From: Pseudomonadota bacterium
GTDB lineage: Bacteria; Pseudomonadota; Alphaproteobacteria; Rhizobiales; Segnochrobactraceae
Length of the DNA: 14,492 bases
Reading direction: 5' to 3'
Assembly (NCBI GenBank): GCA_023442215.1
Contig: JAEZMP010000189.1
Coordinates: 1-14,492 of the forward strand
Shown here: piece by piece, positions 8,164 through 14,492 of the stretch
Layout of the letters: every line of letters begins with the position of its first letter
How positions within the stretch are numbered: the stretch's first letter is position 1
Translations under genes and position numbers: made by a program
Notes under the pieces: generated by a model
The model's input: the letters and a program-made list of their open reading frames with translations, nothing else
What the model was told of the DNA's origin: nothing
The model's database searches: none

Positions 8164-9000
8164 ATGAAGATCGACGCGCACCAGCACTTCTGGGACTACG
8201 AGGCCAATCCGGGCGACTTCACCTGGATGGGCCCGGCGGAGGAGCCGCTCCGCCGCAACTTCCTGCCCGCCGACCTCGAGCCGCTGCTCGACGCGACGGG
8301 CTATGACGCGACCGTCGCCGTGCAGGCGCGGGAACTGAAGGCCGAGACGGACTTCCTGCTCGACCTTGCCGCCGCGAACCCGCGCATCAAGGGCGTGGTC
8401 GGCTGGCTCGACCTCTGCGCTGCCGACGTCGAGCGCGACCTTGAGGCCTATCGCGGCAGGCCCCTGTTGAAGGGGTTCCGGATGCTGGTGCACGACCACC
8501 CGGACGTCGGCTTCGCGGCGAGCGAGGCCCACGTGCGCGGCGTCGGCCTCCTCGAGCGCCACGGCTTCACCTACGATCTTCTGCTGAAGCCGCCGCACCT
8601 GAAGGCCGCCATCGCGCTGGTCGACCGCTTGCCGAACCAGATGATCGTGGTCGACCACATCGCCAAGCCGGTCATCGACGGCCACTTCACCGCGGAATGG
8701 CGCGACGGGATCGAGGCGATCGCGCGCCGGCCGAACGTCTGGTGCAAGCTCTCCGGCCTCGCCACGCTGCCGGGAGCCGTGCCGGCGCGCCGCGCAGACT
8801 TCCATCCCTATCTCGACATCGTGCTGGAGGCGTTCGGCGTGGGGCGCTGCATGATCGGCTCAGACTGGCCGGTCGCGACCTGCGGCGCGGACTATCCCGG
8901 GACGATGGCCATCGTCGAAGGCTGGAGCGAGCGGCTTTCCCCGTCCGAACGCGCCGCCGTGCTCGGCGGCAACTGCGCGGCGTTCTACGGGCTTTCCTGA
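8164..9000 (+). CDS. Amidohydrolase-2 family sugar lactonase (L-fuconolactonase / L-rhamnonolactonase-like, COG3618)
   Basis: A 278-residue cytosolic hydrolase with the amidohydrolase-2 TIM-barrel fold, opening a sugar lactone to the aldonic acid. The start shows the metal-ligand HxH of strand 1 in IDAHQHFW (His6, His8). Further landmarks are KGFRMLVHDHPD, VVDHIAKP (His165) and the strand-8 aspartate in GSDWPV (Asp234), which acts as general base in this superfamily. The C-terminal GGNCAAFYGL ends as in COG3618 members. It is the last gene of the rightward operon, 34 bases after the ATPase, and a perfect hairpin follows it. Characterised relatives act on L-fuconolactone, L-rhamnono-lactone, galactarolactone and similar compounds, so the exact substrate is open. 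With a transporter and an NAD-type SDR beside it, a non-phosphorylative oxidation route is the natural reading. Confidence 0.88.
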   Translation: MKIDAHQHFWDYEANPGDFTWMGPAEEPLRRNFLPADLEPLLDATGYDATVAVQARELKAETDFLLDLAAANPRIKGVVGWLDLCAADVERDLEAYRGRPLLKGFRMLVHDHPDVGFAASEAHVRGVGLLERHGFTYDLLLKPPHLKAAIALVDRLPNQMIVVDHIAKPVIDGHFTAEWRDGIEAIARRPNVWCKLSGLATLPGAVPARRADFHPYLDIVLEAFGVGRCMIGSDWPVATCGADYPGTMAIVEGWSERLSPSERAAVLGGNCAAFYGLS

Positions 9001-9023
9001 GCCCGATCTGCCGCGCCGCGGCC

Positions 9024-9045
9024 CGGCGCGGGTCCTCCCGCGCCG
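9024..9045. terminator. Perfect 9-bp hairpin between converging genes, probable bidirectional terminator
   Basis: CGGCGCGGG pairs perfectly with CCCGCGCCG around the four-base loop TCCT. It lies between the stop codon of the lactonase (plus strand, ends 9000) and that of choline-sulfatase (minus strand, ends 9059). There is no T-tract on either side, so termination would be of the T-poor type or aided by Rho. Position and symmetry support a shared stop signal. Confidence 0.65.
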
Positions 9046-9058
9046 CCACCCTGCCGCG

Positions 9059-10573
9059 TCACTCGCCGCGGGGATAGCGCTGCGCCTCCTCCAGAACGTT
9101 CAGATCCATGTGGTTGCGCATGTAGCGCTCCGACGCCTTCTGCAACGGCTGGAAATCCCACGGATAATAGGCGCCGTTGCGCAGGGCCTCGTAGACCACG
9201 TGGCGGCGGGCCTGGCTCGCCCGGACATCCGCATCGAACCGGGCGAGATCCCAGCGTTGCCGCATCGCCGCACTCAGCCGCGACAGGATAGCGGCGCAGG
9301 CGGGATCGCCGGCACGGTTGTCGCGCTCATGCGGATCGTCGTCGAGATTGGTGAGGATGGGCGGGTCGAGCTCGCACAGCACCAGCTTCCACGGCCCGTC
9401 GCGCAACGCGACGAGCGGCGCCTCCGAGCCTTCCGCCGCATATTCCATCGGCACCGGCCCGCGCCCGCCCTCGCCCCGCGCGAGCGGAACGAGGCTCTCG
9501 CCGTCGGTCCACGGCATGACACCCGATAGATCGAGTGCGGCGAGATCGGCAAGGGTCGGCAGCACGTCCAGAGTGGAGACCGGCCGCTCCACCAGACCTG
9601 CGGAAAGGCCGGGCGCGGCGATCATCAGGGGCACGCGGGCGCTCCCTTCGAAGAAGTTCATCTTGAACCACAGCCCGCGCTCGCCGAGCATGTCGCCATG
9701 ATCCGACACGAACACGACGACGGTATCGTCGGCCATCCGGCAGCGGTCGAGAATGTCGAGGAGTTCGCCGATCTTCTCGTCGATATAGGAGATGTTGGCG
9801 AAATAGGCCCGACGGGATCGGCGGACGTCCTCGTCGGTCACGGGGCTCGCCGCATGGTCGCTCGCCAGCATCAGTCGTCGGGAATGCGGGTCCTGGGCGT
9901 CGAACGGGATGGGCGGCACCACCGGATCGAGCGCCGGGCATTCCTCGTAGAGATCCCAGAAGCGCCGCCGCGCCACATAGGGATCGTGCGGGTGGGTGAA
10001 GCTGACCGTGAGGCACCACGGCCGCTCGTCGGCGCGCCGGGCGAGATCGTAGAGGCGGCGGCCCGCGTGGTAGGCGACCTCGTCGTCATATTCGAGCTGG
10101 TTGGTGATCTCCGCCACCCCGGCGCCGGTGACGGAACCGAGATTGTGATACCACCAGTCGATGCGCTCGCCGGGCCGGGCATAATCCGGCGTCCAGCCGA
10201 AATCTGCCGGGTAGATATCGGTCGTCAGCCGCTCCTCGAAGCCGTGAAGCTGGTCGGGGCCGACGAAGTGCATCTTGCCTGAAAGGATGGTGCGATAGCC
10301 GACCCGGCGCAGATGGTGGGCGAAGGTCGGGATGTCGGAGGGGAACTCCGCGGCATTGTCGTAGACCCGGGTGCGGCTCGGAAGCTGGCCGGACATGAAG
10401 GAAGCGCGCGCGGGGGCGCACAGCGGGCTCGCCGTGTAGGCGGTGGCGAACCGCGCCGAACGACGCGCCAGCGCCTTCAGATGCGGGGCATGGAGGAACT
10501 CGGCCGGACCGTCCGGGAACAGCGTTCCGTTCAACTGGTCGACCATCAGCACGAGAATGTTGGGGCGCGTCAT
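9059..10573 (-). CDS. betC: Choline-sulfatase
   Basis: A 504-residue type I sulfatase that hydrolyses choline-O-sulfate to choline and sulfate, supplying choline for glycine betaine synthesis or carbon and sulfur. The N-terminal NILVLMVDQLNGTLFPDGPA is characteristic of BetC, with metal-binding Asp12. The sulfatase signature CAPAR begins at Cys52, the residue converted to formylglycine by a maturation enzyme not in this window. VFVSDHGDMLGERG supplies further active-site residues, and the BetC-like end YPWDFQPLQKASERYMRNH is present. I start at the ATG at 10573, with GGAG six bases upstream (complement of 10580-10583). The 24-residue upstream extension lacks family similarity and secretion features, so the enzyme is predicted cytosolic. 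It lies 143 bases downstream of the choline-binding protein gene on the same strand. Confidence 0.95.
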   Translation of the reverse strand: MTRPNILVLMVDQLNGTLFPDGPAEFLHAPHLKALARRSARFATAYTASPLCAPARASFMSGQLPSRTRVYDNAAEFPSDIPTFAHHLRRVGYRTILSGKMHFVGPDQLHGFEERLTTDIYPADFGWTPDYARPGERIDWWYHNLGSVTGAGVAEITNQLEYDDEVAYHAGRRLYDLARRADERPWCLTVSFTHPHDPYVARRRFWDLYEECPALDPVVPPIPFDAQDPHSRRLMLASDHAASPVTDEDVRRSRRAYFANISYIDEKIGELLDILDRCRMADDTVVVFVSDHGDMLGERGLWFKMNFFEGSARVPLMIAAPGLSAGLVERPVSTLDVLPTLADLAALDLSGVMPWTDGESLVPLARGEGGRGPVPMEYAAEGSEAPLVALRDGPWKLVLCELDPPILTNLDDDPHERDNRAGDPACAAILSRLSAAMRQRWDLARFDADVRASQARRHVVYEALRNGAYYPWDFQPLQKASERYMRNHMDLNVLEEAQRYPRGE

Positions 10574-10579
10574 CGAAGG

Positions 10580-10583
10580 CTCC
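10580..10583 (-). promoter_or_regulatory. Ribosome-binding site deciding the betC start
   Basis: GGAG on the minus strand lies six bases before the ATG at 10573-10571. It supports the short start MTRPNILV over an upstream in-frame ATG at 10645, whose extension does not look like sulfatase sequence. Confidence 0.65.
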
Positions 10584-10658
10584 GCCGGGGCAAGAAGGCG
10601 GGCGCCGCCTGTGCCGGCCGCGTTCAGCAGCGGCCAGGCGGGCACCGCCCGGTCGGTC

Positions 10659-10705
10659 GGGGATCACGGCGCCGCCTTCGCCGGCCGGCCGTCACGATGA
10701 TCCCC
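10659..10705 (-). terminator. Imperfect hairpin between choX-like gene and betC
   Basis: On the minus strand GGGGATCA and TGATCCCC form eight outer pairs. Inside, CGGC and GCCG can continue the stem after a six-base bulge. It begins 12 bases after the stop codon of the binding-protein gene and lies 85 bases before the betC start. It may reduce read-through so that binding protein exceeds sulfatase, or protect the upstream message. There is no T-tract. Confidence 0.4.
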
Positions 10706-10716
10706 GGGTGGCGGTG

Positions 10717-11682
10717 TCAAAGCCCAAGCGCGGCCTTGACGGCGGGCAGCCCCGGCTTGCCGTCGAACGTCGTCACGCCCGCAAGCCACGGTTCGAGCGC
10801 CTGCGGATGGGCCTTCAGCCACGCCTTCGCGGCGGCGGAGGGCTCCTCGCCGTCGTCGAGAATCTTGCCCATCATGGCGTTCTCCATGGCGAGATCGAAC
10901 GTCAAGTTCCGGAACAGCGCGGCCGCGTTCGGGCACTCGGCCGACCAGCCGCTCCGCGCGAGGGTGCGCACGTCCGCGCCGCCATAGTTCGCTCCGAAAT
11001 AAGCGTCGCCGCCAGCGAGATAGGTGATGGCGAACGTCTCGTTCATCGGATGCGGCGCCCAGGCGAGAAAGACGATCCACTTCTTGCCGTTGGTCGCGCG
11101 CCGGACCTGCGCCAGCATCGCCTGCTCGCCCGACTCCACCACCTTCCAGCCCTTGAGGCCGAAATCGTCGGCATCGATCATCTTCTGGATGTTCGCGTTG
11201 GCGGGCGCGCCGGGTTCGATGCCGAAAATCTCGCTGCCGAACTTGTCGGCATTCGGGGCGAGGTCCTTGAAGTCCTTCACGCCGGACTCGGCGACGTAGT
11301 TCGGCACGGCGAGCGTGAACTTGGCACCGGTCAGATTGGTGCCCAGCACCTCGACGGCCTTGGCCTCGTCCAGCGCATCGATGAACTTCTGCTGGGCCGG
11401 CATCCAGTTGCCGAGAAAGACGTCGAGATCGCCGTTCTTCATGGATTCGTAGCCGATCGGCACCGAAAGGGTCTGCACGTCTTGCTTGTAGCCGAGCCCG
11501 GCGAGCACTTCGCCGGCGATGGCGTTGGTGGAGGTGATGTCCGTCCAGCCCGGATCGGACATGCGGATCGTCTTGCAGGACGGCGCATCGGCCGCGAAGG
11601 CGGTCCCGGCGGCCAGCGACAGCGACATCGTCAAAGATACGGACACGGACAGGGCACAGGCAGCCCGGAGAAAGCGCTTCAT
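10717..11682 (-). CDS. choX: Choline ABC transporter substrate-binding protein, ChoX-like
   Basis: A 321-residue periplasmic binding protein of the OpuAC/ProX type, close to Sinorhizobium ChoX along its whole length. A Sec signal peptide starts MKRFLRAACAL and probably ends at AFA (cleavage after Ala30). Choline-pocket landmarks kept: GWTDI (Trp46, Asp48), GNWMP (Trp93) and LAWAPHPMN (Trp208). These match Trp43, Asp45, Trp90 and Trp205 of S. meliloti ChoX as I recall it. Two pocket residues differ: Phe122 for Tyr119 and Ala159 for Asn156. Cys36 and the Cys in AECPNAA are placed as in ChoX. The ATG at 11682 has GAGGGG six bases upstream (complement of 11689-11694). No permease or ATPase gene is nearby; betC follows. 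The ligand may be choline, choline-O-sulfate or a betaine, so the symbol reflects homology only. Confidence 0.88.
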   Translation of the reverse strand: MKRFLRAACALSVSVSLTMSLSLAAGTAFAADAPSCKTIRMSDPGWTDITSTNAIAGEVLAGLGYKQDVQTLSVPIGYESMKNGDLDVFLGNWMPAQQKFIDALDEAKAVEVLGTNLTGAKFTLAVPNYVAESGVKDFKDLAPNADKFGSEIFGIEPGAPANANIQKMIDADDFGLKGWKVVESGEQAMLAQVRRATNGKKWIVFLAWAPHPMNETFAITYLAGGDAYFGANYGGADVRTLARSGWSAECPNAAALFRNLTFDLAMENAMMGKILDDGEEPSAAAKAWLKAHPQALEPWLAGVTTFDGKPGLPAVKAALGL

Positions 11683-11803
11683 GGTCGACCCCTCGGAAGG
11701 TTGGTGGCGACGCTGCCACGGGAACGCGCCCGTCACGCGACGGGCCGCCGCAAGAAGGGGTGCCCTGTTTCGGGTCTTTCGCCCGCCTTGCCCTGTCGAT
11801 CAT

Positions 11804-11827
11804 CAGGCCGTTAAATGGCCCGGCCTG
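11804..11827. promoter_or_regulatory. Candidate LysR-type operator in the divergent choX/regulator promoter region
   Basis: CAGGCCG, ten bases, then CGGCCTG: a perfect 7-bp inverted repeat with an AT-richer spacer (TTAAATGGCC). It lies 41 bases before the start of the LysR-type gene and 122 bases before the choX-like start. Size and position suit a LysR-type regulator that controls itself and its divergent target. Binding is inference; I do not know the consensus for this regulator. Confidence 0.5.
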
Positions 11828-11867
11828 TGAAGCCGCCCGTTTTCGATAGCTGGCATCAGGAGATTTT

Positions 11868-12791
11868 ATGGCCGACCGCTTGCTCGATCTCGGCTGGGTT
11901 CGGGTGTTCGAGGCAGTGGGGCGGCTCGGCAGCCTCACCGCCGCAGGGCGTGAGCTCGGCCTCTCCCAGCCGGCCGTCAGCTATATCGTGCGCTCGCTCG
12001 AAGAGCAGCTCGGCGCGGTGCTGCTGGAACGGGGGCATCGCGGCAGCCGGCTGTCGCCGGCCGGCGAGCGGCTGCACCGCGCCGCCAGTGCCGCCGTCGC
12101 CGAACTCGATGCAGGCGCCCGCGCCGTGCGGCGCCTTCGGCAGCGGCCGGCCCTGCGGCTGTTCACCGATTACGGGTTTGCCTCGTTCTGGATGATGCCG
12201 CGCGTCGCCCGGTTTCGGCTGGTGCGGCCGGAAACCGAAGTCCACATCATCGCCTCCGCCGCGGCCGATCCGGGCAGCGACGAGGCCGGCGACGTCTCCG
12301 TGCTGTTCGGCATGCGGGCGGATTTCGGCGCCGGCGCGGTGCAGCTGTTCGAGGAATGCGTCTATCCGGTCTGCAGCCCGAAATTCGCGGCACGCCATGC
12401 TCTGGGGCGCGACCCGCGGCGGATCGCCGGGCTGCCGCTGCTTCATTTGCAGAGCACGCCCCATCCGCGCTGGTTCTCGTGGCGGGATTGGTTCGCGTCG
12501 GCGGAACTCGACGCCGACCGGGGTCCCGGCGATCTCAGCCTCAACACCTACGGGCTCGTCGTTCAGGCAGCCATTGCCGACCAGGGCATCGCGCTCGGCT
12601 GGGCCGGGTTGATCGATGGCGCGATCGCCGACGGCACACTCGTCGCCGTCGGCCCGCCGCTTTCGCGGGTGGACAGCGGCTACTGGGTGCGGCCGGGTCC
12701 CGAACCCTCAGCCTTGGCCCGGGACCTGATCGACTGTATGGTTCTGGAGGGCGGGCGCGAACACGCCGGCCGGCCGGATGCCGCGACCTGA
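11868..12791 (+). CDS. LysR-type transcriptional regulator of choline-sulfate utilisation
   Basis: A 307-residue cytosolic LysR-type regulator. The N-terminal helix-turn-helix occupies about residues 20-45 (GSLTAAGRELGLSQPAVSYIV), followed by the linker helix and LLERGHRGSRLSPAGERLH. The effector-binding domain, from about residue 90, has the usual two alpha/beta lobes, with LFTDYGFASFWMMPRVARFR near its start and LNTYGLVVQAAIADQGIALGW in the second part. GGAG five bases before the ATG fixes the start. It is transcribed divergently from the choX-like and betC genes across 185 bases. Regulators of this GcvA-like type are found next to betC in many proteobacteria and are assigned to choline-sulfate utilisation. 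Activation by choline-O-sulfate or choline is therefore expected, but the effector is inferred. Its stop is only six bases from the stop of the converging unknown gene. Confidence 0.9.
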   Translation: MADRLLDLGWVRVFEAVGRLGSLTAAGRELGLSQPAVSYIVRSLEEQLGAVLLERGHRGSRLSPAGERLHRAASAAVAELDAGARAVRRLRQRPALRLFTDYGFASFWMMPRVARFRLVRPETEVHIIASAAADPGSDEAGDVSVLFGMRADFGAGAVQLFEECVYPVCSPKFAARHALGRDPRRIAGLPLLHLQSTPHPRWFSWRDWFASAELDADRGPGDLSLNTYGLVVQAAIADQGIALGWAGLIDGAIADGTLVAVGPPLSRVDSGYWVRPGPEPSALARDLIDCMVLEGGREHAGRPDAAT

Positions 12792-12797
12792 CCGGCT

Positions 12798-13625
12798 TTA
12801 CGCCTGCCCGTCGCCCACCTTCCGAAGCAGCGCATAGATGGTGGAGAGATGCAGATAGAACATCAGCTCCAGGACGACGGGATCGCGGTCGCGATCGACC
12901 CACGTCCGGTCCCTGAGCGCATGGACGCTGTGGGAGAATTCTACCAGGAACTCGCCGTCGGTCTCGGATGCTTCTGACTCGGCATGGCGTTCGATGCGGC
13001 GCAGCACGGCGGCCAGGCCGCGGACGGCTTCGCGTTGGCCGTCGACCGTGGCGCCCGGCTTCAGGAATTTCGTGACTGCGGCGTCGATCGCATCCCGGAT
13101 ATCGTCATCGGCCGCCGGGTCCGATTCGACGAGCGCTTCGAAGCCGGGATTGGCCTTCTGCAGCACCTGCCCGGTCGCCGACATCTCGAAATGGCCGCGA
13201 TAGCTCTCCAGGAGCGCGTTCACCTCGCGCCGGAACTTCGCCTTGGCCGCGTCCCGGTCGAACACCGTCCAGTGCTTCCGGCAGAGGCAGTTTCGCGCCG
13301 GCCGGCCATCCACCGGAACCGATATGTGGTGGTAGATATATTCGACGATGTCGAAGAGATCCTCCTCGCTGTAGGAGAGGATCTTGTACTCGATCGGCCA
13401 CACATTCTTCTTCTTCAGCTTGAAGAGAATGTCGTCCTCGGGTCGCTTTATCAGCGCGTCCCGGCCCTCGTTCCGGATGCACTTCTGACCGAAATATTCG
13501 AAGAACAGACCATCCTTGTCCAGGTTCTTGTACAGCGCATAGAACAGGTTGAGGATGTCGCGAAGGGGTAGCCCCTGCGAGTTCTCGTTCCTTCCCACGC
13601 GGATCGAATAGAATGGATCTGCCAT
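12798..13625 (-). CDS. Uncharacterised 275-residue protein
   Basis: I do not recognise this protein with confidence. The ATG at 13625 has AGGGG eight bases upstream and TATAGT (13654-13649) resembles a -10 box. It has no signal peptide or membrane segment, so it is probably cytosolic. The N-terminal half is rich in aromatic, acidic and lysine residues (LRDILNLFYALYKNL, FKLKKKN, EEDLFDIVEYIYHHI), and a CLCRKHW motif could be a metal or redox site. A middle segment, FRREVNALLESY to MSATGQVL, recalls a linker seen in some abortive-infection-like (AbiJ-type) proteins. A helical C-terminal part follows, roughly residues 170-272. No HEPN-type RxxxxH motif is visible, so that link is weak. Its first half looks less GC-rich than its neighbours, possibly a sign of transfer. 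It converges on the LysR gene with a six-base gap and diverges from the peroxidase gene. Confidence 0.8.
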   Translation of the reverse strand: MADPFYSIRVGRNENSQGLPLRDILNLFYALYKNLDKDGLFFEYFGQKCIRNEGRDALIKRPEDDILFKLKKKNVWPIEYKILSYSEEDLFDIVEYIYHHISVPVDGRPARNCLCRKHWTVFDRDAAKAKFRREVNALLESYRGHFEMSATGQVLQKANPGFEALVESDPAADDDIRDAIDAAVTKFLKPGATVDGQREAVRGLAAVLRRIERHAESEASETDGEFLVEFSHSVHALRDRTWVDRDRDPVVLELMFYLHLSTIYALLRKVGDGQA

Positions 13626-13888
13626 GCCTGCACCCCTGCCCTGCCGCAACTATAGCAAAACCGCGCGTGGTGTCTCGCCCGAGGGTGTGCGGTGCGGCAT
13701 CGCAACGGGTTGTACCGCGGCAGAAGCGGGCGTGCCGGCCGGTGCGTTTCAGCGATGTCGGGGCTATGATCCCGCCGACGGTGTCTGAGAGCCTCGGCTT
13801 CGTGGCACCGCCTTGGATGCGGGTGGCATCGCCGCCTCGCCGTGCGCAAACCGGGCACCCCGTACGCGGTGCCGGAAAGGCCTCTGCC

Positions 13889-14437
13889 ATGACCGACCTG
13901 CGAGCGATCCCGCTCAGGACCATCGACGGGACCGACACCTCCCTTGCCGCCTATGCGGGAAAGGTGCTGCTCATCGTCAACACGGCCTCGAAATGCGGCC
14001 TGACGCCCCAGTACGAGGCCCTCGAGGCACTTTACGAGACCTACCGTAACCGGGGTTTCGTGGTGCTCGGCTTCCCGGCCAACGACTTCGCCGGCCAGGA
14101 GCCCGGAGACGACGGCGAGATCCAGACGTTCTGCTCGACGGTCTACGCCATCGACTTCCCGATGTTCTCCAAGATCACGGTGGTCGGGGAGAACAAGCAC
14201 CCGCTCTACGCAGCGCTCGTCGCCGCGCAGCCGAAGGCGCGCGACAGCGAGGCGTTCCGCGCGATGCTGAGCGGACGCGGCAGGAACCCGAACCCGGAGC
14301 CCGAGGTGCTCTGGAACTTCGAAAAATTCCTGATTAGCCGCGACGGAGCGGTCGTGGACCGCTTCTCGCCCGACATCGCGCCGTCGGACGATAGGCTCGT
14401 TGGGGCCGTGGAACGTGAGTTGGGCTCGCCGGCGTAA
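13889..14437 (+). CDS. Glutathione peroxidase family protein (thiol peroxidase)
   Basis: A 182-residue cytosolic peroxidase that reduces hydroperoxides using glutathione or, more often in bacterial Cys-type members, thioredoxin. The peroxidatic cysteine is Cys36 in NTASKCGLTPQY. The other catalytic residues are Gln70 in GFPANDFAGQEPG and Trp142-Asn143 in WNFEKFLI. Cys82 (IQTFCSTVY) sits where the resolving cysteine of non-selenium members lies. The length matches BtuE-type proteins. No selenocysteine is involved, since Cys36 is encoded by TGC. The ATG at 13889 has GGAAAGG about eight bases upstream. The frame is open further upstream to 13613, but that extension shows no peroxidase similarity. 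It is divergent from the unknown gene across 263 bases and ends just before a perfect terminator-like stem. Confidence 0.94.
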   Translation: MTDLRAIPLRTIDGTDTSLAAYAGKVLLIVNTASKCGLTPQYEALEALYETYRNRGFVVLGFPANDFAGQEPGDDGEIQTFCSTVYAIDFPMFSKITVVGENKHPLYAALVAAQPKARDSEAFRAMLSGRGRNPNPEPEVLWNFEKFLISRDGAVVDRFSPDIAPSDDRLVGAVERELGSPA

Positions 14438-14458
14438 AGGGCTTAAAATTACGCCCAC

Positions 14459-14490
14459 GCAGGGAAGGGGCGCGATACCCCCTTCCCTGC
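14459..14490 (+). terminator. Perfect 12-bp stem terminator after the peroxidase gene
   Basis: GCAGGGAAGGGG pairs perfectly with CCCCTTCCCTGC around an eight-base loop (CGCGATAC), starting 22 bases after the peroxidase stop codon. Whether a T-tract follows cannot be seen, since the window ends two bases later. The purine-rich stem and position strongly suggest an intrinsic terminator. Confidence 0.75.
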
Positions 14491-14492
14491 CC

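Noticed and set aside
13613..13888. N-terminal extension of the peroxidase or a fused upstream domain
   Set aside because: The in-frame upstream sequence has no recognisable domain and overlaps the start of the divergent gene; the ATG at 13889 has GGAAAGG at good spacing and the normal peroxidase N-terminus.

Overview
The window is high-GC DNA (roughly two thirds G+C by eye) with dense, mostly well-recognised genes. The gene types point to an alphaproteobacterium, most likely in the Hyphomicrobiales (Rhizobiales): a CUT2-type sugar ABC operon with an FCD-type GntR regulator, and a choline-O-sulfate cluster of the Sinorhizobium kind. I see no RNA gene, insertion sequence, CRISPR array, prophage or replication origin.

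Region 1 (1-9000) is a carbohydrate uptake and oxidation locus arranged as a divergon. Leftward run a GntR/FCD repressor-like gene (2865-2134), a short-chain dehydrogenase (2062-1322) and a mannitol dehydrogenase/fructuronate reductase-family gene (1252 to beyond the left edge). Rightward run a periplasmic sugar-binding protein, two paralogous permeases, a double-domain sugar ATPase and a COG3618-type sugar lactonase (3175-9000). A strong imperfect palindrome centred on GTATAC (3066-3093) lies between the two arms and is the best candidate operator for the GntR protein. The enzyme set fits import followed by oxidation at C1 to a lactone, lactone opening, and a further polyol or ketose redox step. 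The actual sugar cannot be read from sequence. A strong hairpin follows the binding-protein gene, inside a 372-base gap before the permeases, as expected where the binding protein must be made in excess.

Region 2 (9059-12791) is a choline-O-sulfate module: choline-sulfatase betC, a ChoX-like choline-binding protein and a divergent LysR-type regulator. No permease or ATPase for the binding protein is present here. Compared with Sinorhizobium meliloti ChoX as I remember it, two choline-contacting residues are replaced (Tyr119 to Phe, Asn156 to Ala) while the tryptophans of the aromatic box and the Asp are kept. That makes a changed ligand, perhaps choline-O-sulfate itself, worth testing. Regions 1 and 2 converge on a perfect 9-bp hairpin at 9024-9045.

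Region 3 (12798-14492) holds an uncharacterised 275-residue protein on the minus strand and, divergent from it, a glutathione peroxidase-family gene followed by a perfect 12-bp terminator-like stem at the right edge.

I did not find a clearly new multi-gene system. The most unusual points are the altered ChoX-like pocket with its orphan transporter context, the extended operator palindrome, and the unknown protein at 12798-13625.
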